This document shows positions 1 to 12,170 of a DNA stretch of 64,000 bases, one piece after another; the stretch's first letter is position 1, and every line of letters begins with the position of its first letter. A program made the translations under genes and the position numbers. The DNA is from Ichthyophonus hoferi (Eukaryota; Opisthokonta; Ichthyosporea; Ichthyophonida; Ichthyophonidae): positions 364,094-428,093 of the forward strand of contig NAOQ01000007.1 in assembly GCA_002751075.1 (NCBI GenBank), given 5' to 3'. The notes under the pieces were generated by a model, which had not been told where the DNA came from, searched no databases, and worked only from the letters and a program-made list of their open reading frames with translations.

Positions 1-699
1 GTTTGATAACTAATAGAAACCTACAATATAGACTTGTGTATCGAAGTATGCAACCTCAGGTAGTGCTTTGTTAACTTGGCCGTGTGTACATAAGGGTGAA
101 ATCGGAGGCCACATCGCTTGTCTAACTCTACCCATTACCTATTGTATAATGACATTGAGGATCGATAGTAGTCTACATACCAGCATAGATTGGTTAATAG
201 TCTTAGAAACGGTGAAAAGCATATATTTATACATTAAGACATAAAAAATCATGTATATAATACAGTTTGCAATCTGGTTTAGAATAAATGGTGTAAGTTT
301 AACCCAATATTTAATGTCAGCTTATTAGGCAAAGTTATAATGCCAGATTGACCATATCGACCTTGTTAAATTCCCATTTGCTTTTCTTTTTTGGATTTCT
401 ATATCAATGGGAAATATTATATACTTTCAAGCTATAGTTTAATTGTGTATCACCAGGCAGGAGTTTGTGTTGCGTTAGTAAGCTTACTTATACATGCTTA
501 AAATACATACGATTGTATTTATGTTTTTCTTTATGCACATGTAATATGCCAATTGATTGTAATTAAAGGCTAATTGTCCAGAAACGTATGTCACTGGGTT
601 GATAGCAAGTTTAATACGTGCCCAATACAGATCATACATATCTGTGAAATAGTGAATTATAAAGATTGTTGCTTAATTATAAAATATTATTTGTTACAG
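1..699. other. Upstream flank or first intron of the transferrin gene
   Basis: No coding exon could be placed here. The first clear exon at 700 begins with two bases that complete a split codon, so at least one earlier exon (signal peptide and start codon) must exist, either here without a recognisable signal or left of the window. Confidence 0.5.
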
Positions 700-3600
700 A
701 TGCCATCCGATTTGCGTATGTGCCTCCTAATGAAGAATCAAAGACTACCGATCCTCTTCGCGACCTCCTTAAGGTGGCCACAGCACTTGAATGGGAGATA
801 GTGACGACAGCGTCGGACAAGGAGGCAGTAAATATGGTTCTCCAAGGACAAGCCGAAATCGCCTTTCCTGATTCTGGTGCTATGCTTGGGTAGGTTTTTT
901 GTCCTAAAAGCTGGTTCAAACATTGGCATATTTTCTTTTTTATTATTATTTCTTCTTCCCCTGCCTTAATTTTGAATTTAAATGTATTGGTCTCAGTTCA
1001 CTTCCTATACTAAAAGGTGGTATATATGCAATTGTCCAACTGGGACTGTGCAAGGCTTTGGCGATCTATTGATCACATATAGTTAACTTGCGATAGGTAT
1101 TGACGAAGATGCCCAGTTAAATATCAAGGTTTAAATTTAAAACTAGATATTATACTAAGCAAATCCTCATGTCATAATCCAAGGCTGACTATTCTTATCT
1201 TCAATGTGCCAAGGGTAATAGTGTACGTTGAACAAATCCATAAAACTATACAAGACTGTGATCAATAAATTGTAAAATTGACAATAGCATCTGGTTGATA
1301 ATCATGGTAGAATTTGTGTACTTCTTGCCTTAATTTAGACATTTCATATAAGATAGAGAAAATAGGCCAAGGACTAACATAGTCACTATACTAAGTTTAC
1401 ACTTTAAGGAGGAGTGTACTCTGACCCAATATGAGCCTGTTGGAGTCAGTTTATATTGGTTTCTTTAAAGAAACTAGATCATACAATATTATGATTTTCA
1501 GTGTAGATGTGATCATAATCTGATATATCTAGAGGAATAGTACTGGATAAGGGTCGGTGTTCCTATTTGAGCTAGAGTTTATTACTAATATGCGCATATT
1601 GTGGCTAAAACTGTATGTTGATTTATTATTTTGTTTGATTCAAACACGTTTGGGTCAATTCGCAATCACTATCATTATTTTAAGTCACTGTAACACAGCC
1701 AATAGTGTATATTGGCATTCAAAAATAGTTTGACAACTGAGAACAGATAACTTGTGCATCAGTTCGTTATTTTTTATTATCATTAAAAGTCCATTTTAGT
1801 ATAATAAATAAATGATATTGCAATAATACTCACACAAAGATTACTACAGACAGGAACAAGCACTACTTGGCTTAGTGGCGGAGACCACTATAGCTGGATC
1901 CAACCAACCCTTCTATACTGCAAGTGCTATAGTGCGAACTGATTCCCCTTTCGAAGTATTTTCGGATCTTCAAGGTATATATATGTCTGCGTATAGCATA
2001 TCTATCTGTGTGCTGATGTTACAAATTCACCAATGATAAATTTATTTTTTCTTTTCCCTCTTGATCATCCCTGGATAAGATCCAGTCAGATTTAATTTAT
2101 ATTTTGTTAATTGTTGTAGCGTAGAAACTAGGGGCAACTTATTACACTAGTATTAATGATCTAATGCTAATTTACTATAAGGGCCTTATACAGTCCATTA
2201 TTTGCTTAATAACATCTACTTATCCGTATTTATACTGATTAATGTTTTCACAGTACACTAACATTCTATGGAAATCTGTAAATTATATTAAATTATAATA
2301 TCAGTCGACTAAGCGACTCGGCAATAATAAACCATTTTATTACCTCCCATTATCAGGTAGACGCAGTTGTCACACTGGCATTACAAGAAGTGCCGGAACC
2401 CTCATGCCTATTGGCTACGGTGTATCTAAAGGCATCATAAACGACCAATCGGGTAAGCTTGCAGATACCGTTAGACAACACTTCACTCTTGGTAGCTGTG
2501 CGGCCCCTGCTATCTGTGGCCAATGTAAGGACAACAAGATTGACGGGCAGTGCAATGAAAAAGACCCCTACTTCGGCTATGCTGGTGCCCTTCGCTGTCT
2601 TTCAGAAGATGCAGGGGATGTTGCCTTTGTAAGAAGTACTACCCCAGAGACCGAGTGTAGAGATGCCAACCCCATTCCTGCTTGGTGCCTTGATTTCGTT
2701 AAATATCGTATACTGGCTAGCTTTGGAAAAGTTCCATCACATGCTATTGTTTCAAAGACTGATGCTCTTACAGCTAATGCAGTATCGGCTATTAAGGTAT
2801 GTTATCAACACGACTGTACACAGTATGATTTATACATCTGTGAGCATGCATAGTAGTATACTTACCAGAGGTTTATTAAAAAATCCTCTTATGACAAGCG
2901 TATCTATAATAGTTATAATGAGATCGTGGTCTGTGTTACAGTTTCTTTCAAACTTGGTTTTGAATGTCAACTTCAAATCAGGATAAACGTTTGACTCGTT
3001 GGCATCTCATTACTATCTCTTTTATCATATAATGATTCCATTATCCTTTATTATATTTATTATCATTTTTCTATTTATATTGATACTTACCCTTCACATT
3101 CGTTCCTATACAGACTGGCCTCGAAAAGACAACCGAAGCAGCAAACAAACCCCTTTTGCAATTCTTTGGCAGATCACGCGGCTTTGCGGCAATAACTTCC
3201 GTAGCTGACCATATGAAAGATTACTCTGCCAATTTAGCGTGTGTGCCTGAAATAAATGACCTTCAGAAACCCACTACCCATCTAACATGCAATAAAGAGA
3301 AACCATTTGGGCGTACTGGATCAACTGAAGGTGTGTGCGTATTAAGTAATGGAGTTTAAGTGTGCTTGTGTATTATATCTTACTTTTTTTCTTTGGATAT
3401 TTTCTTAAAACTATGACTGGTCCTATGTCATAGCTCCAATTATACCCTTCACATGTAATTGAAACATACTCCACTTCCACCTCTTATATACTAGTAATAA
3501 CCAAGACAGATATATATGGAGGTATGGCATGTAGAGTCTATCAATCTATTGCAAAAGTTACTTATCAACGTAACGTTGCATTCACCTCAGAACCAATCCG

Positions 3601-6600
3601 ATGGGCCTTTTCGGGAAACACTGCCGCTAATGTGGCGGAGGCAGCACTAAAGACAAAGACAGGACTGACCTTCAGAATGGTGTCTACCCAAGGAGGTGAT
3701 CAGACTGCTGTGGAAATGGTGACCAAAGGCTTGGCTGACATTACCAGTACTGACTCAGTGTCTGCCATTAGAAGGTAACATAGTGTCTTTATATCTTTAC
3801 AGATTATATATATTGAGATATATGGGCTTTTCACCTGTTCTTAAATTATGTTTTCTCTTTTTACTCTCTTTAATCAATTGCTGTCTGCCTACTTAGAGTT
3901 TCCTCTATCTTTATATTTATTGATTTTGTATTACATTAGGTTATATTCGTCAGTGTGTACGTAACATGATTTTTAACTTATCATTACCCTATTTAATCCT
4001 AATGCAATTTAATGTTGTTTTATTTTCCAACTATACCTATCTACTGTATACAGCACATAAAATGTAAAGAATATTTTGTACAGGTAGATGTTTATCTTTG
4101 CTTATATAAGAGGCTTAGCTAGAATAGCTGATTATTTCTGTGCTCTTTTATGCAAAAGTGTATTTGCGTAAAAGTACGTTTACACTGCTGCTGCATAAAT
4201 TTAGCTAGGGACACAATGGTAGTGACCTTTTAATAGCCACACGTCGTGTAGCCAATGTCCATCTATATCCATGCAACTGACGCTAATGTAAAATGTTGCA
4301 GTATCGATCAGCTAGACCTGGTGGTGGTGGAGAAACTAATTGGAGGATTGCCCTTCTATTCGGCTGTGTCTATGGTTAGAAAAGACTCGGGAATCAATAG
4401 CATTAGCGATCTTAAAGGTAATGTTAACTTACAGTAAACTGTACAGCTACACCAATTCCCTCTCTTGTTTTCTTTGGGTTTCCCACCGTTTTACATTTCT
4501 TTTTGTATTTATTATATTAACACTGCTCCAATTACAAAGCCCTTTCTCTGCAACATATTTAATATATCAATCTGCCATGCAATATTATACAGTCTCACCT
4601 TAACTTGCTATAGTTATAACCCTTATTAATTAAGTATACATTTTAATTAGGAGTATGTACCATCAATACAGTATCATAAAATTGGATTATTAAAATTATT
4701 AACATGGGTGTGCATATATTTAACTTTGGGTGTACATGGAGGGAGATTGAATTTAACTGTGAATGCACGTAGACCATGGTTCAACCTTTAATATTTACTT
4801 AACACGACAACAGTTCTTGAATCTCAGAGAAGTATAGTTTACTTATATTACACTAAATATAAAACATAAATAAAAGCAACAGATTATAATACATGCAAGT
4901 GATCATTACCAGACTAATTAGAATATTATGTGGGCTATGTACCCTATTTTATAGATATGAATAATGTACTTATTGAGGTCCTTCTCTTTTCCTCTGACCA
5001 TAAAAACTACCATCGTAACACATCGTTGGTTGATCTCAGGTAAGAAATCGTGTCACACGGGGTTCCAAAAGAGTGCGGGTATGTACGTACCAATGGGCTA
5101 CTATGTTCAGAATAGAAAAATCCCTGCCCACTCAACCCTGAAGGCAACCCTCGTGAACTATTTCACAGGGGGACAATGTGCAATCCCAAAGCTTTGCTCC
5201 ATTTGTAAGGTATGTATTTACTGTCCTCTGTGTATGCTTTATTTTATTGATCATTTATTTACATGTATATTTATTTCTCTTCTTTTTTTGTTTATTTTTT
5301 GTATTCTCCGTTTTCATTGTAGTTTTGTTTTTGGTTTTATTATATTATATACCCATCCTGTAAAAACTTTCTGTAGTTTTATTAAAGACATCAATTTTAC
5401 ACCATTATTCTAACCAATAAGCAACGCCAATTATATTTTCATATATATATATATTGTGACGGATACCTTTTATTTAGTCAAAAGTACAAAGTCATGCTTT
5501 CTAATAAACCATACCATTTCTTTAATCTGGGGATACGTAGACCAACAGGACGGATGATACCTGTACGACTAAGGACGCATATAGCAGCTATGAGGGAGCT
5601 CTTCGCTGCCTATCCGAAGGTGCTGGAGATATCGGCTTTATGAAGCATACCACGTAGGTAGACTTGGTTATCATTACTGTAGGGCAGGGTGTTTGCTTTT
5701 ACTTTGTTAGAAATAGATTGCTTTATAAATAGTGATAACTATATTTATTGAATAATTTGAAGTCAATCTTTAAATGCATAGCTGTAAGCTAGTATTTTTT
5801 TATAGATATGAGTGAGACTAATATTGTAATAGTAAGAGTATATGGTCCTCTATAGTTTAATTTCTTAGGTCTTCAGGACATGAGATTTTCCAATAATACA
5901 TTGGCTTTTACTTTCATTCTTCTTCGTTCATTTCTAGCTATCTATTGGGGTTAGCCTGTACTTAGAATGAAAAGTGAAGGACTAGGTGGGCAGCCAAAGG
6001 GGACCTGTACCAACAAATGACCTTGAAAATAATACTGAACCTTATTAGTAGTAGGTGGAATACGCTGATTAAACCAATTGCAAATGGTTGACAATAATAT
6101 GGCGATGATCGTTTTTGATGCCATGTACTCCAGTTGATATTTAGAGCTAATGCATTATTAAAAGGAATATCTGACTAGTATAAAAGCAATTAGTGTATTA
6201 ATTTTATCCATTAGTAACAACCTGTTAGTTATTGCGTTAGTTACTGCGTTAGTTATTGCGTTAGTTACTGCTATATTAAAATTATCCTTTTATCTTGTAC
6301 AGGTGGGATACTGCATGTGGTATTCCTAACAGACCAGCATGGTGTAAAGATCTAAATTCCTTCAAGGTCATAGATACTACTGGCGATGTCCCCTCCCACC
6401 CTGTAGTTGCTAAAAAAGGAGCCTTGAGTAGTGATGGACTTAACCAGCTTATAGTATGTAGTATTGTTTATTCACTTTATCTCCTAGCTACGCATCCATC
6501 ATATTTTTCGAAGTTATAAGTATCATTTTAATATTTTTGAATACCAACTGTTTTAGTCGTAATTGTAATAGAATATCATTTCCGTTTGTATTTAAATTTC

Positions 6601-8201
6601 CACTAACCATATATACCCTTCTGTATCTATCCTATAATTTCTCTCTACGTATATAATATATATATTTCTATATAACACAGAACGCTCTGAAATCAATGAG
6701 CAACGATAATGCTGATGACCAGAATCTGTTTCGTATGTTAGGTGGAAAAGATCTCTCGGGATATCAGGATGTAGGGAGATCCGTCCAGGGCCATGTCCAG
6801 CAGTATGTGAATCTCTTATCCTGCCTCCCTGAAAGCAAATCATTGCTTGCTGTCAATAACCTGCCGGCTTGTAAAGTAAGTTGAATACATTGTTTTCATT
6901 TCTTACCTTGCTTTTCCTTTCCCTCTCCAACCATTTCTCCTTTTTATTCTTTTTATATACGTAACTAGCCTTATCTACTGTTTTGGTTTAGTTTGTTTTT
7001 ATGTGCCTACAAGGTGTAAACTTTTGACTTATCACACCGTTTATTAGCCCCATTCACGTAACTCATAATTTGATAATGCCCATCAGATGGTTGACGAACC
7101 CCAGCCCGCTACTGATGCCGCTGCCTTTGCTTCTATTAAAAGCTATCAAAATACCACAAGGAGCATTGCTGTGGCTGCACTAGTCCTGGTGTGTTTAGCC
7201 ATAGCCATTTTCCCAGTGCTTTATTTCTTTTTGGGTCGCCGTCAAGTTACTAATTGGATATCTGGGGCACAAATGCACCACATGAAACAGAGTGACTTCG
7301 ACAAGGAAAGGTTGGTAGGTGTTCCTAGGTGTAGTTTTCATCTCATTTTAATTTTTGCTTCGTCTTGGGTGCGTAAAGCCATTTTTATATATAATATTTT
7401 TATTCTATTTTTTATTATTTTTGCTGAGGATCTTAACCTGTTCACATTGTATTCTTGGACGAAGATGAGCCCAAATCCTTTGTGTTGGTATATGTTTTCT
7501 TTATTATACATAGAGTATGTATATATATTCCTTCCTGTATGTTTTCTTACCCCAAAACTCGTCTATCCATTTTTTATGTTACTTTTTTAGTATTAATTTC
7601 TTGTTTCTTTCTTTAGGGTGGTTTTTCCAACCAAATAACTTAAAATTTTCAAATGTAGACGTATTATATTTACGGTGTTAACATACAAACCTCGAACTAT
7701 AAGATCGGATATCATTTCCCCGGTAAAAATATAAGTAGAAGACCTATCTATCAAACTGACTGGTTTTTATGAATGAATTCCACCATGGCTATATGAATGC
7801 CAACATGACTGTATGCATTCAACAGTAATGCAGCCGCTACAAGCCGTAGCTGTTTTAGACAGGTAGATAAGCGAGAATGTCTTGACATCTGTCTGACTAT
7901 GTCTCCTTATCTATCAGCACATTAACACTTTTTTGTCAAAATTTCATTATATTTTTCTGCCTTATTTTATTGTAGTTGTAATTATGTTGAAACACATAAT
8001 ATACATTCCCTTTACTTAGTGGTAGCCATAAAATATGTATACATTGTATTCCTGTTGTTCGGTGGATTTGAAACAACCTGTTTGTACTTAAACTAATTTC
8101 TACATTTTTTCAATCATTCCTGCAGTAATGGTTATATAGGATCCTCGAGGAAGGCCCCCGTCCCACCCGGCACGCCCAGCAAAGTTGGCCTAATTGAATA
8201 G
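700..8201 (+). CDS. Two-lobed transferrin-like protein with C-terminal membrane anchor (5' partial)
   Basis: Twelve exons: 700-889, 1850-1974, 2357-2796, 3114-3330, 3510-3774, 4302-4417, 5040-5209, 5541-5653, 6303-6453, 6681-6875, 7087-7310, 8126-8201 (stop TAG). They join in phase to about 759 residues; the signal-peptide exon is missing. Each half has transferrin signatures: SCHTG then SAG, a GA(L)RCLSE(D/G)AGD block and PSH. The four iron ligands appear present in both lobes: Asp (FPDSG / STDS), Tyr (FYTA / FYSA), Tyr (FGYAG / SSYEG) and His (PSH). The carbonate-anchoring Arg is seen in lobe 1 (TRSAG) but is Lys in lobe 2 (QKSAG). After lobe 2 a hydrophobic segment ([20 protein letters not shown]) is followed by FFLGRR and a tail of about 45 residues with PVPPGTP. 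The likely role is iron binding at the cell surface, comparable to melanotransferrin but with a transmembrane helix instead of a GPI anchor; that role is inferred. Family identity is secure. Confidence 0.93.
6223..6270. repeat. 12-bp minisatellite, four units
   Basis: Four tandem 12-base units alternate GTTAGTTATTGC and GTTAGTTACTGC. The array lies in a transferrin intron and ends 32 bases before the exon starting at 6303. The strict alternation of two variants suggests a 24-base unit duplicated once. Confidence 0.9.
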
Positions 8202-10245
8202 ATTAAAATGTGAATATTACGCAGAACCTTGCACTATGGAAAAGTTTTAAAAAATATATCTTCACAGAACAAAATTATATTGATGTTTCTTTTAAAAGTT
8301 AGGGCACACAGGCTAATTTAAACACAAGACCTTCCGCCTTTCTTTCCTCAATCCTATCTGTATAATATGTGGCAATACCATAGCCAACCCCAATCTTTCA
8401 TTGCATCTCATACGAAGATAGAAAGAGAACAGTCAGTACATTTAATATGAGTTAATGCGCCTGCAGTGTACAGGGCCAATTCATGAGCTGGTCTCATTGG
8501 TAAAAAATAAAAAATCTGCAATCAAATGACGGAAATATTTGCCGCATTTTGAATTTTAACTGGAATACCACTTCTTTTTACCATAGCAGCACCAATACGT
8601 TTATACCTAAACATCCATTATTAGGATGGAAGATGCGCCTTGTATAGTAAATTGGTCTTACCAACAAAAGCGTAATCATAACGGTAATTTCACTAAGTAA
8701 AAATCTTTGTTTTTTCCTACAGCATTGGTAGTAGCATTTGAGATGGAATAGGCAAAGGTACATTCAAGAATTCAGAAATAATTGTGGAAAAAAACTTTCC
8801 AGTCATTGGTATGGGCTATTTATTAATAATAATGTTGAACATGAGTCAAGATTTATTGCAGTTTAAAATCCCAATTCCTTACTCTATAAAATGGCTGAGG
8901 TAGCAATATTACTGTACATTTTGGTTTGTACATAAATGTGTTAAAAAAATAGAAGTGGGAGCATCCGCCATAAGTATGCCCTAATGGCTTGGCCAGTTTT
9001 AAATGAACCTGAAGTATTTACTCCCATGTTCGTATGGTACTTATATTTTATTTTTGAATTTTTGAAATTTCCAACCCGAGGATGTAAATTTTGTTTGCAT
9101 TAGTACTTGTATATGATACTGATATTACTGCGTATACAACTTCGTCCTATCATAATTCCCAACATTTATCTATTCTAGTGTTTTGACTCTAAATCGGTAT
9201 AGACAATTCATATTGAGTCTACATTAGTTATAAAGGCTTTTAAAGCTCTTTAAATGTTCAATTATGTTGATTTAAGCTAAAGAGTTGCGATTTAGTAGAT
9301 TATCCTAGGTTATTATAACTTTATTTTTATTAAGAAAAGATCAAAATGCTATTTTGCTACACCACCATAACAATTTTGTGTTGAACAACGCAAGACAAAT
9401 AATAACTGAATAGAGTTTTTGTAAGATACTGTGGGAGTTCTATTAACTTGTCCACAATTCGTTGGTATCTCCAATTGATTTTTGTAAACAATCGTTGATA
9501 TTCCTGACCTTACGTTAGTAATAACTAATCGGCTTTATCTACTTTCTATAGAAGGTAATGTAGAAGCAGGCATATATGGTGGATCTATCTCTATATGTCT
9601 ATTACAATTATATTTAGCTATTACTGAAAGAGGAATTCCTACTTTAGTTTGTTTAGGTGCGATAGTGCTTGTGGCACAATGTGTACAACCAATAAGAGGT
9701 GCTATATTACTAATCCCACTCACGATAGGTCGCAGAAGCCCACTTACCGCAATAGTTAAACACTATTGTCCCTATTTAGATGGCGAATTAACTCATTTCC
9801 TCATTGATATGGAAGTGTTCATATACTATGTATTGACAAAAATTGAGCCTGCTCTGTGAAGATGCTATGGAATTATTGGCAACCTGCACATAGAGTAATT
9901 TATACCCAATAAGTGTATTATCAAATTTATTGGCTCTCAATTTATATTGCTTATACTAATTGATAAGTTGATAAGACTCACTATTCCAGTCTAATAATTC
10001 CCAGTGTTGGAGTCAGGTGTATATAGCGTCTACAAGGTTATCTCCCAATCATTATCCTCTAACTTAACTCAATGTTAATACCAGTAATACTAGTACTATT
10101 TCTGATATAGAAATAATGTGCTAAAATTATTTGTATTTTTATACGCAGTAACTATTGATTTATAAACTCACATGTATATGGGCACATTGAGATATATATA
10201 TACATTACATGCATATACACAATTAAGTCATAATAGTATATTATA
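8202..10245. other. AT-rich intergenic region
   Basis: This lies between the transferrin stop and the DNA transposon. An ATTAAA follows the stop at once and may serve as the polyadenylation signal. The only open frame of note is at 9488-9859, listed separately. No RNA gene or repeat was recognised in the rest. Confidence 0.5.
9488..9859 (+). other. Unidentified hydrophobic open reading frame, no start codon
   Basis: The + frame is open for 123 codons between TAA at 9485 and TGA at 9857, long for DNA this AT-rich. It has no early Met. It contains SIEGNVEAG, which faintly recalls the P-loop start of deoxynucleoside kinases (EGNIGAGK), but the essential GK(S/T) is absent and nothing later matches that family. 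The middle is hydrophobic (GAIVLVAQCV, AILLIPLTI). The opposite strand is also partly open (9535-9723). It could be a decayed exon, part of an element or chance; I do not recognise it. Confidence 0.2.
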
Positions 10246-11781
10246 GGGAGGTTCAATTCAAATGATGTATCTGTCGACCAATATGATAATTTTCCTGATC
10301 AAAAGGAAAACAAATAAATTGTAAAAATTTATGTAGTTTTCAAGAGCTTATATATATATATATATAATTATTTTAAAATAAAAAGAATAGCTCAATATAT
10401 ATATATATAGTATATATAACATTCTTTTGCTGGACAATTGATGCTAACAACACATGCCATGTTGAAAAAAAAAAATCATGGTTGACATGTTAGAAATATT
10501 ATATATAACAATTATAACATAGGTTTGCTGAGGACATGTTAGATAACATCTAAGTTAAGTATAAATTGAAAGAAAAGCTATATATTTTTTTTCAAAGCTT
10601 ATATATATATATATATAAAGAACATTATGACAAGCAGCAGAAGCTGTCATCTAGTAAGCAAGGGGGATAGGGGATAAACCCCTTGAAGGCGTATCTGTTA
10701 GGAAAATCGCCGAGGCCTTAAATTTGCACTGTTAAACTTGGTATAAAATTGGGAAGAAGTTCAATGAATCCAGCACACCTACTGTGCCGCATAGGAGTGG
10801 GGATAGGAGATCGAAGTTCTCGGCTGACCGGAAACTGCAATTACTTAGGTGGGTAAACAATAATTGCTTTCTAAGGCTTTCTGCTCTTGCAACAATGGTG
10901 CAAGACAAATTTTCTGTGTCTCAACTTCCGCTATAGAAAGGAGAATATTATTAAGTTTTCATCACACGACGAAAAGCCCAGTACCTGCATCGGAGCATAG
11001 AAATGATGAAACTACGATTAGAAGGCGCTTTTATTACATTATACCGTTCAGGGAGCTGGATTAGAGTACTGAGGATAGAGGATAAAAACTTGATTGCAAC
11101 GAAATTAGATTTTCAGTCTCCACCCAACCGAAAAAAGCAAGACCCCGCATTGCAACTTCTCTGTATGTTTCTGTTGGCGTTTCGCGAAGTAGAAATATTT
11201 CCATTTTTGCGGCTGTTAATAAGTATAGTATTTTATACCACAAAATTTATAATAAAGCACTTAATGGGAAAGACTTCAAAGCTTGTTTAGAAAATTTCAA
11301 AAGGATATGTGATGAAAAAGGAATCATCAATTCTTTTTTTATCCTCGATAACGCTAGGATTCATCACTTTTTCGGCCTTTAAGGTGTTATTCAGTCCTTA
11401 ATTTTATACCTACAGTATCTTCCTCCTTATTCACCTTTTTTTTATATTATATATTGAAAGTGATTTTTTCAGTTTGGAAGAATTTAGTTTTTGGTTGGAA
11501 TGTAGAACTGAAGCGGAGTTGAAAAGTATGACAAGTTTAATTTTTTTGGAGATCACAGCTGGACCCTGTGATAGTTTTTATAAGAAAATTACAAGATACA
11601 GACGTAAATCGGAAGGAAAAAAGTTAATTATGGAGTGATTATATATATATAACAAGACATGTTTTGAACTAACAGTTTTTTACTAAAATAAAAAACGTAA
11701 AAATTGTTTTTTCTTGTTTTCCTTTTGAGCGAGAAAATTATCATATTGGTCGGCAGATCTACCATTTGGATCGAAAACCCC
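10246..11781 (+). mobile_element. Decayed IS630/Tc1/mariner-superfamily DNA transposon
   Basis: The ends are related inverted repeats: TAGGG..GTTC..CAAATG and then GACCAATATGATAATTTTC near 10275 recur in reverse complement near 11735-11781, with similarity extending about 90 bases inward. Both ends are flanked by TA, the target duplication of this superfamily. The interior carries transposase remnants in several + frames: a helix-turn-helix-like segment (RRSKFSADRKLQLLRW) near 10.8 kb, then FFILDNARIHHF and YLPPYSPFF near 11.33-11.43 kb, which match the second Asp block and the PYSP block of the DDE_3 family, and VWKNLVF. Stops and frame changes interrupt the coding region, and the final acidic block is altered, so it is not an active copy. 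AT-rich simple repeats fill the 5' noncoding part (10345-10620). Confidence 0.85.
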
Positions 11782-12170
11782 TATATATCACCACACTAAA
11801 GAAAATACTTTTTTTTCATGCGGCCACTCATTAGATCCACTTTTTTGTTTTATTTCATTAAGAAATATAATAATGCTTTGTTTTTAAAGGCATTTGTATT
11901 ATATAATAGATAGCATTGTACCCTGCACTCCTTCAATGATATTTGATATATAAGTGCATAAAATTCCCAATATTAAGTGCGATTGGAATATACTTAAGCC
12001 AATAGAAAGATACTTCAATACAATCTAAACTACAATTGGCTTATATATTACTTGTGTAAGATCTATAAACAGAGCAGGAATGCTTTTATTGTTTTGGTTA
12101 TATGAAATAGGCTGTGTTTAATTAATAAGAAGCTCACCAAAGAACAGCTACTGCCCTGACCATAATAACA
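11782..12170. other. TASP1: Upstream region of TASP1
   Basis: AT-rich spacer between the transposon and the proposed TASP1 start codon. It should contain the promoter and 5' leader, but I see no distinct TATA box or other motif I would defend. Confidence 0.4.

Noticed and set aside
9488-9859. Deoxynucleoside kinase or viral thymidine kinase
   Set aside because: Only EGNVEAG resembles the P-loop; the Lys-Ser/Thr and every later motif are absent.
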